Assembly (NCBI GenBank): GCA_020721005.1
Contig: DYNP01000001.1
Location: 248,001 to 312,000, forward strand
Source of the DNA: Thiomargarita sp.
GTDB taxonomy: Bacteria; Pseudomonadota; Gammaproteobacteria; Beggiatoales; Beggiatoaceae
Direction: 5' to 3'
DNA: 64,000 nt
Shown: positions 61,017 through 64,000 of the stretch, one piece after another
Layout of the letters: each line of letters starts with the position of its first letter
Position numbering within the stretch: position 1 is the first letter of the stretch
Made by a program: the position numbers and the translations under genes
The notes under the pieces: generated by a model
Seen by the model: only the letters and a program-made list of their open reading frames with translations
The model's database searches: none
Told to the model about the DNA's origin: nothing

Positions 61017-62516
61017 ATGGATGTTAACCGACCTCAGCCTACCCCAAATCGTTTGGTCTTCATTGTTGCCCTACTGCTATGTGGAAGTATTGGTATATGG
61101 GGAATTTTTGCCCCCGATCACATGGCTGGTGCCGCCTTAGACATGACGGGATTTGCCCTAAAAACCTTCGACTGGTTTTTCCTGATCTTATGTACCGGAT
61201 TTTTAGTCCTATGTATCTACCTGATTTTTGGACCTTATCATGCCATTCGACTGGGACAAGACGACGATCGTCCTGAATTTTCAACCCCTTCTTGGCTAGC
61301 CATGCTATTTGCTGGAGGTATGGGCGCCGGATTAATCTTCTGGGGCGCAGCCGAACCTATTTTTCACTACCTCTCTCCACCCGGCATGAAGGGTAGTACA
61401 CCCGAAGCTGCCGAATTGGCCATGATCATCACCAACTTACATTGGGGACTGCATGCCTGGTCAATCTACGGAGTCTGCGCCCTGGTCATTGCCTATTTCG
61501 TATTTCGCAAAGGCACCTCTTCCCTCATTTCCAGCCCTATCCAAAAAGAATTCGGCTGTCCTCACAAGGGTCTATGGTGTCACACTGCAGATATCATAGG
61601 TGTATTGGCGGTAGTATTTGGATTAGCCGGCTCCCTGGCTATGGGCGTATTACAAGTGCGTGCCGGTTTGGAAGAAATATTTGCTATTCCAGGTACTGAC
61701 CTGATCAGCTTAATCATTTTAGCCCTCATGACTTTCCTCTTTGTCACCTCAGCTGCCACCGGTCTCAATAGAGGGATAAAAATCCTCAGTAATATCAATA
61801 TGGTTGCCGCAATATTACTATTATCTTTCATCTTATTCACAGGTCCCACCCAATTCTTACTCGAAGTGGCAGTCACTTCTTTAGGAGATTATTTCAGCCA
61901 TCTCATCACCATGTCCTTCAAATTATATCCTTACAAAGAACTCACCGCCTGGACCTCAGGCTGGACCTTGACCTACTTTATTTGGTGGCTGGCATGGGGT
62001 CCCTTCGTTGGTATTTTCATTGCGAGAATCAGTCGAGGACGCACGATTCGAGAATTCATCTTGGGCGTTGTATTCATTCCCACCCTCTTCTCCATTCTCT
62101 GGTTTGCCGTCTTGGGAGGCAGTGGTCTCTACATAGAAATGTTTGGCGGTGGGGGCCTCGCCGAACTTGTCCGAGAAGATGTCACCAAAGCCCTATTTGC
62201 CCTGTTCAGCTGGTTCCCACTCTCTGAACTGGTCAGCATTTTAGCCCTGTTTCTCATCTTTGTTTTCCTAGTCACCAGTGCAGATTCCGGCACCTTTGTG
62301 GTCAGCATGATGACTGACAATGGCAACCTCAACCCCTCGATCCGTTTCAAAATAATTTGGGGATTCATTATTGCCCTGATCACTGCCGGGACCCTATTCA
62401 CTGGCTCGGTAACCGTAGCCAAAGCCATGGCCATTGCTGGCGCCATTCCCTTCAGCCTCATTCTCATCATCCAAATCATTGCATTCCTAAGAAACATTCG
62501 CCGGGAATCCATCTAA
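61017..62516 (+). CDS. BCCT-family betaine/choline/carnitine transporter
   Basis: Inner-membrane secondary carrier for quaternary ammonium solutes, 499 residues with about twelve helices. The conserved region FAGGMGAGLIFWGAAEP (the sodium- and substrate-site glycine stretch of BetP-type carriers) and the signature GWTLTYFIWWLAWGPFVGIFIARISRGRTIREF are intact, as is TSADSGTFVVSMMT. The GAGLIFWG form is that of sodium-linked BetP-like carriers. The ATG at 61017 is preceded by AAAGGAA at good spacing. The binding lipoprotein for choline or betaine-type compounds starts 19 bases later, so both serve osmoprotection. Confidence 0.93.
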   Translation: MDVNRPQPTPNRLVFIVALLLCGSIGIWGIFAPDHMAGAALDMTGFALKTFDWFFLILCTGFLVLCIYLIFGPYHAIRLGQDDDRPEFSTPSWLAMLFAGGMGAGLIFWGAAEPIFHYLSPPGMKGSTPEAAELAMIITNLHWGLHAWSIYGVCALVIAYFVFRKGTSSLISSPIQKEFGCPHKGLWCHTADIIGVLAVVFGLAGSLAMGVLQVRAGLEEIFAIPGTDLISLIILALMTFLFVTSAATGLNRGIKILSNINMVAAILLLSFILFTGPTQFLLEVAVTSLGDYFSHLITMSFKLYPYKELTAWTSGWTLTYFIWWLAWGPFVGIFIARISRGRTIREFILGVVFIPTLFSILWFAVLGGSGLYIEMFGGGGLAELVREDVTKALFALFSWFPLSELVSILALFLIFVFLVTSADSGTFVVSMMTDNGNLNPSIRFKIIWGFIIALITAGTLFTGSVTVAKAMAIAGAIPFSLILIIQIIAFLRNIRRESI

Positions 62517-62535
62517 TACCAAAGAGAATTGCCTC

Positions 62536-64000
62536 ATGAAAAAATTCCTTATTTACTCAGGACTCCTCCTCCTCTTAATAAGCTGTAGCAAAACCAAGCC
62601 CCTCCACATTGGCGCCAAGGATTTTACCGAACAATTGATCCTAGCCGAAATCATCGCCCAACTCGCTGAATATCAAAAAATACCAGTCAAACGCTCCATT
62701 CCCTATGGAGACACTTTTTCCAATTTTGAAGCAGTTAAAAATGGTGACCTTGACCTCTATGTTGAATACAATGGCACCGGTCTCACTATGTTAGGACAAC
62801 CTCCCATTAACAATGGCGACAAATCTTTAATAGAAGTCAGGAGGCTTTTTCAACCTCTCAACCTAGAATGGCTAAATCGGCTGGGCTTTGCCAACAATTA
62901 CGTATTACTCATGCGCAAAGATCGAGCATTAAACTTAAAAATTGATAAAATCAGTGATCTCATCAAAATACAACCCACATTACGCATGGCCATGGAACCC
63001 GAATTTTTAGAACGACCCTTAGATGGACTTCCAGCTTTGCAAAGACGTTACGGTCTGAACAACATCATAGCCACAGTCATTGACAACGACAAATCCACCA
63101 TCTACCAAGCCCTATTGGATGACAAAGTCGATGTAGCCGAAGGTTTTTCCACAGAAGGGCGCATTGAAGACTTTGGACTGACCATTTTAGAAGACGATCT
63201 CAACTTCTTTCCGGTCTATGAACCTTCCCCATTGGTGCGCAATGACACTTTGGAACGCTTTCCTGAACTGCGCGGCACTTTAGAAAAATTAACCGGTCTC
63301 ATTGACACTAAAACTATGCGCCAAATGAATAGAGAAGTAGAATTAGAAGGACAAGACTATCAAATCGTAGCCCAAAACTTCCTCATGCAAAACGACCTCA
63401 TTCACAAAAAAGGTAAACTCTTGCAAAAAGAAGAATTAGTCATTGCGGCGGGACTGTTGGATGAACGCAGCAAAAGCATCAGCATTGCCTTACGCGCGGT
63501 GCGAAAAGTTTTCCCTGGACGCAGCGTGAAAGTTATCCAAATGCCCAACCCGGAACAAGCTATTTTAGAAGGTAAAGCCCGTTTAGCCATCTTAGGGGCC
63601 GAATCCTTTTTTACCCTGACCAATGACTTTTTACCAGAAACTCAACCGTTTATCGAAGCAGTTGGAGTCATAGGTACCAAAATGGTCCACCTGATCACCT
63701 TACAAAACAACACCCATATCACCTCTCTAAAAGACATGAAAAATTTGGGAGTTGGTGCCGAAAAGGGAGCTTCTGATCAAACTGCTGGGATGATTCTCAA
63801 TGCCATTTCCCTGCAAAATACTTTGCAACTCCATTATGATTCCCATCTGGAAAATCAGATCGCTGCTCTAAAAAAAGGACAATTGGATGGACTGCTGCTC
63901 ATTGCCTCCTTACACCATGAGCAAATCACAGCGGCCATGAATGAAGGGTTGTTCAAACTCATTTCCCTGAAAGAATGGCAGGAAGGCAACCACCTTATTC
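62536..64000 (+). CDS. OpuAC-type binding lipoprotein fused to a second binding module (incomplete)
   Basis: Open through the window end (488 codons, no stop). The signal peptide ends at the lipobox LISC, so it is a lipoprotein. Module 1 (about 25-270) is an OpuAC/OsmF-type quaternary-amine binding domain: LHIGAKDFTEQLILAEIIAQL, NGDLDLYVEYNGTG, and DDKVDVAEGFSTEGRIEDFGL. Module 2 begins near residue 290 and reads like a TAXI/NMT1-type binding protein: LVIAAGLLDERSKSISIALRAV, LEGKARLAILGAESFF, GVGAEKGASDQTAGMILNAI and LKKGQLDGLLLIA. The two modules in one chain are unusual. The start follows the BCCT gene by 19 bases; no permease or ATPase gene is seen before the window ends. Confidence 0.85.
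   Translation, partial: MKKFLIYSGLLLLLISCSKTKPLHIGAKDFTEQLILAEIIAQLAEYQKIPVKRSIPYGDTFSNFEAVKNGDLDLYVEYNGTGLTMLGQPPINNGDKSLIEVRRLFQPLNLEWLNRLGFANNYVLLMRKDRALNLKIDKISDLIKIQPTLRMAMEPEFLERPLDGLPALQRRYGLNNIIATVIDNDKSTIYQALLDDKVDVAEGFSTEGRIEDFGLTILEDDLNFFPVYEPSPLVRNDTLERFPELRGTLEKLTGLIDTKTMRQMNREVELEGQDYQIVAQNFLMQNDLIHKKGKLLQKEELVIAAGLLDERSKSISIALRAVRKVFPGRSVKVIQMPNPEQAILEGKARLAILGAESFFTLTNDFLPETQPFIEAVGVIGTKMVHLITLQNNTHITSLKDMKNLGVGAEKGASDQTAGMILNAISLQNTLQLHYDSHLENQIAALKKGQLDGLLLIASLHHEQITAAMNEGLFKLISLKEWQEGNHLI

Overview
The window looks like chromosomal DNA of a gammaproteobacterial sulfur oxidiser, most likely of the Thiotrichales/Beggiatoaceae type. This is inferred from the content: a DsrN-DsrR pair (proteins of the reverse dissimilatory sulfite reductase pathway), NudB, RtcB and HrpA close to the enterobacterial type, an MSHA-type secretin, moderate GC, many large secreted proteins and many families of short palindromic repeats between genes. 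No rRNA, tRNA, phage, transposase or CRISPR array was seen.

Layout. 1-4.9 kb (+): pyrF, ruvX, pyrR, pyrB, a sigma-54 response regulator and a beta-carbonic anhydrase. 4.97-5.33 kb: thirteen perfect-phase copies of a 28-bp repeat between convergent genes. 5.3-8.7 kb: a sodium:solute symporter (-) divergent from a periplasmic binding protein (+). 8.6-15.4 kb (-): six tightly packed genes encoding two related STAND/AAA-type ATPases, a ParA-like ATPase, two multispan membrane proteins and a one-span protein with a LysM-like end; this unnamed set is one candidate for an undescribed system. 15.5-22.1 kb: hrpA, a sulfate-binding protein, a glycine-zipper lipoprotein and nudB. 22.1-27.4 kb (-): a second STAND system, a triple TIR-like protein translationally coupled to an nSTAND1-coiled-coil-WD40 protein. 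27.5-32.3 kb (+): a small RHH-like protein, a membrane-anchored tail-collar protein, a TerB-like protein, RtcB, an SRPBCC protein and a methyltransferase.

32.3-34.3 kb (-): a WecA/WbpL-type sugar-phosphate transferase with a sugar epimerase (surface polysaccharide). 34.4-37.8 kb (+): dsrN, dsrR and mshL. 37.8-58.9 kb (-): a FIST sensor protein, then mostly large exported proteins: an NHL-propeller/caspase-like protein apparently split by a frameshift, a 1487-residue choice-of-anchor-D protein with its own terminator, a 1987-residue alpha-2-macroglobulin with an intact thioester motif, a lytic-transglycosylase/amidase fusion and a zinc-ribbon protein with decapeptide repeats. 59.0-60.5 kb (-): an isolated NiFe-hydrogenase large subunit (HoxH type). 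61.0-64.0 kb (+): a BCCT betaine/choline carrier followed by a two-module binding lipoprotein that runs off the end.

The gaps between genes are rich in structure: a 168-bp MITE-like element with 16-bp terminal inverted repeats inside imperfect direct repeats, two 80-bp fold-back copies related to the 28-bp array, clusters of GTGCAAA palindromes, and several lone hairpins. Functional names rest on motifs visible in the translated proteins; roles of the two ATPase systems are inference.
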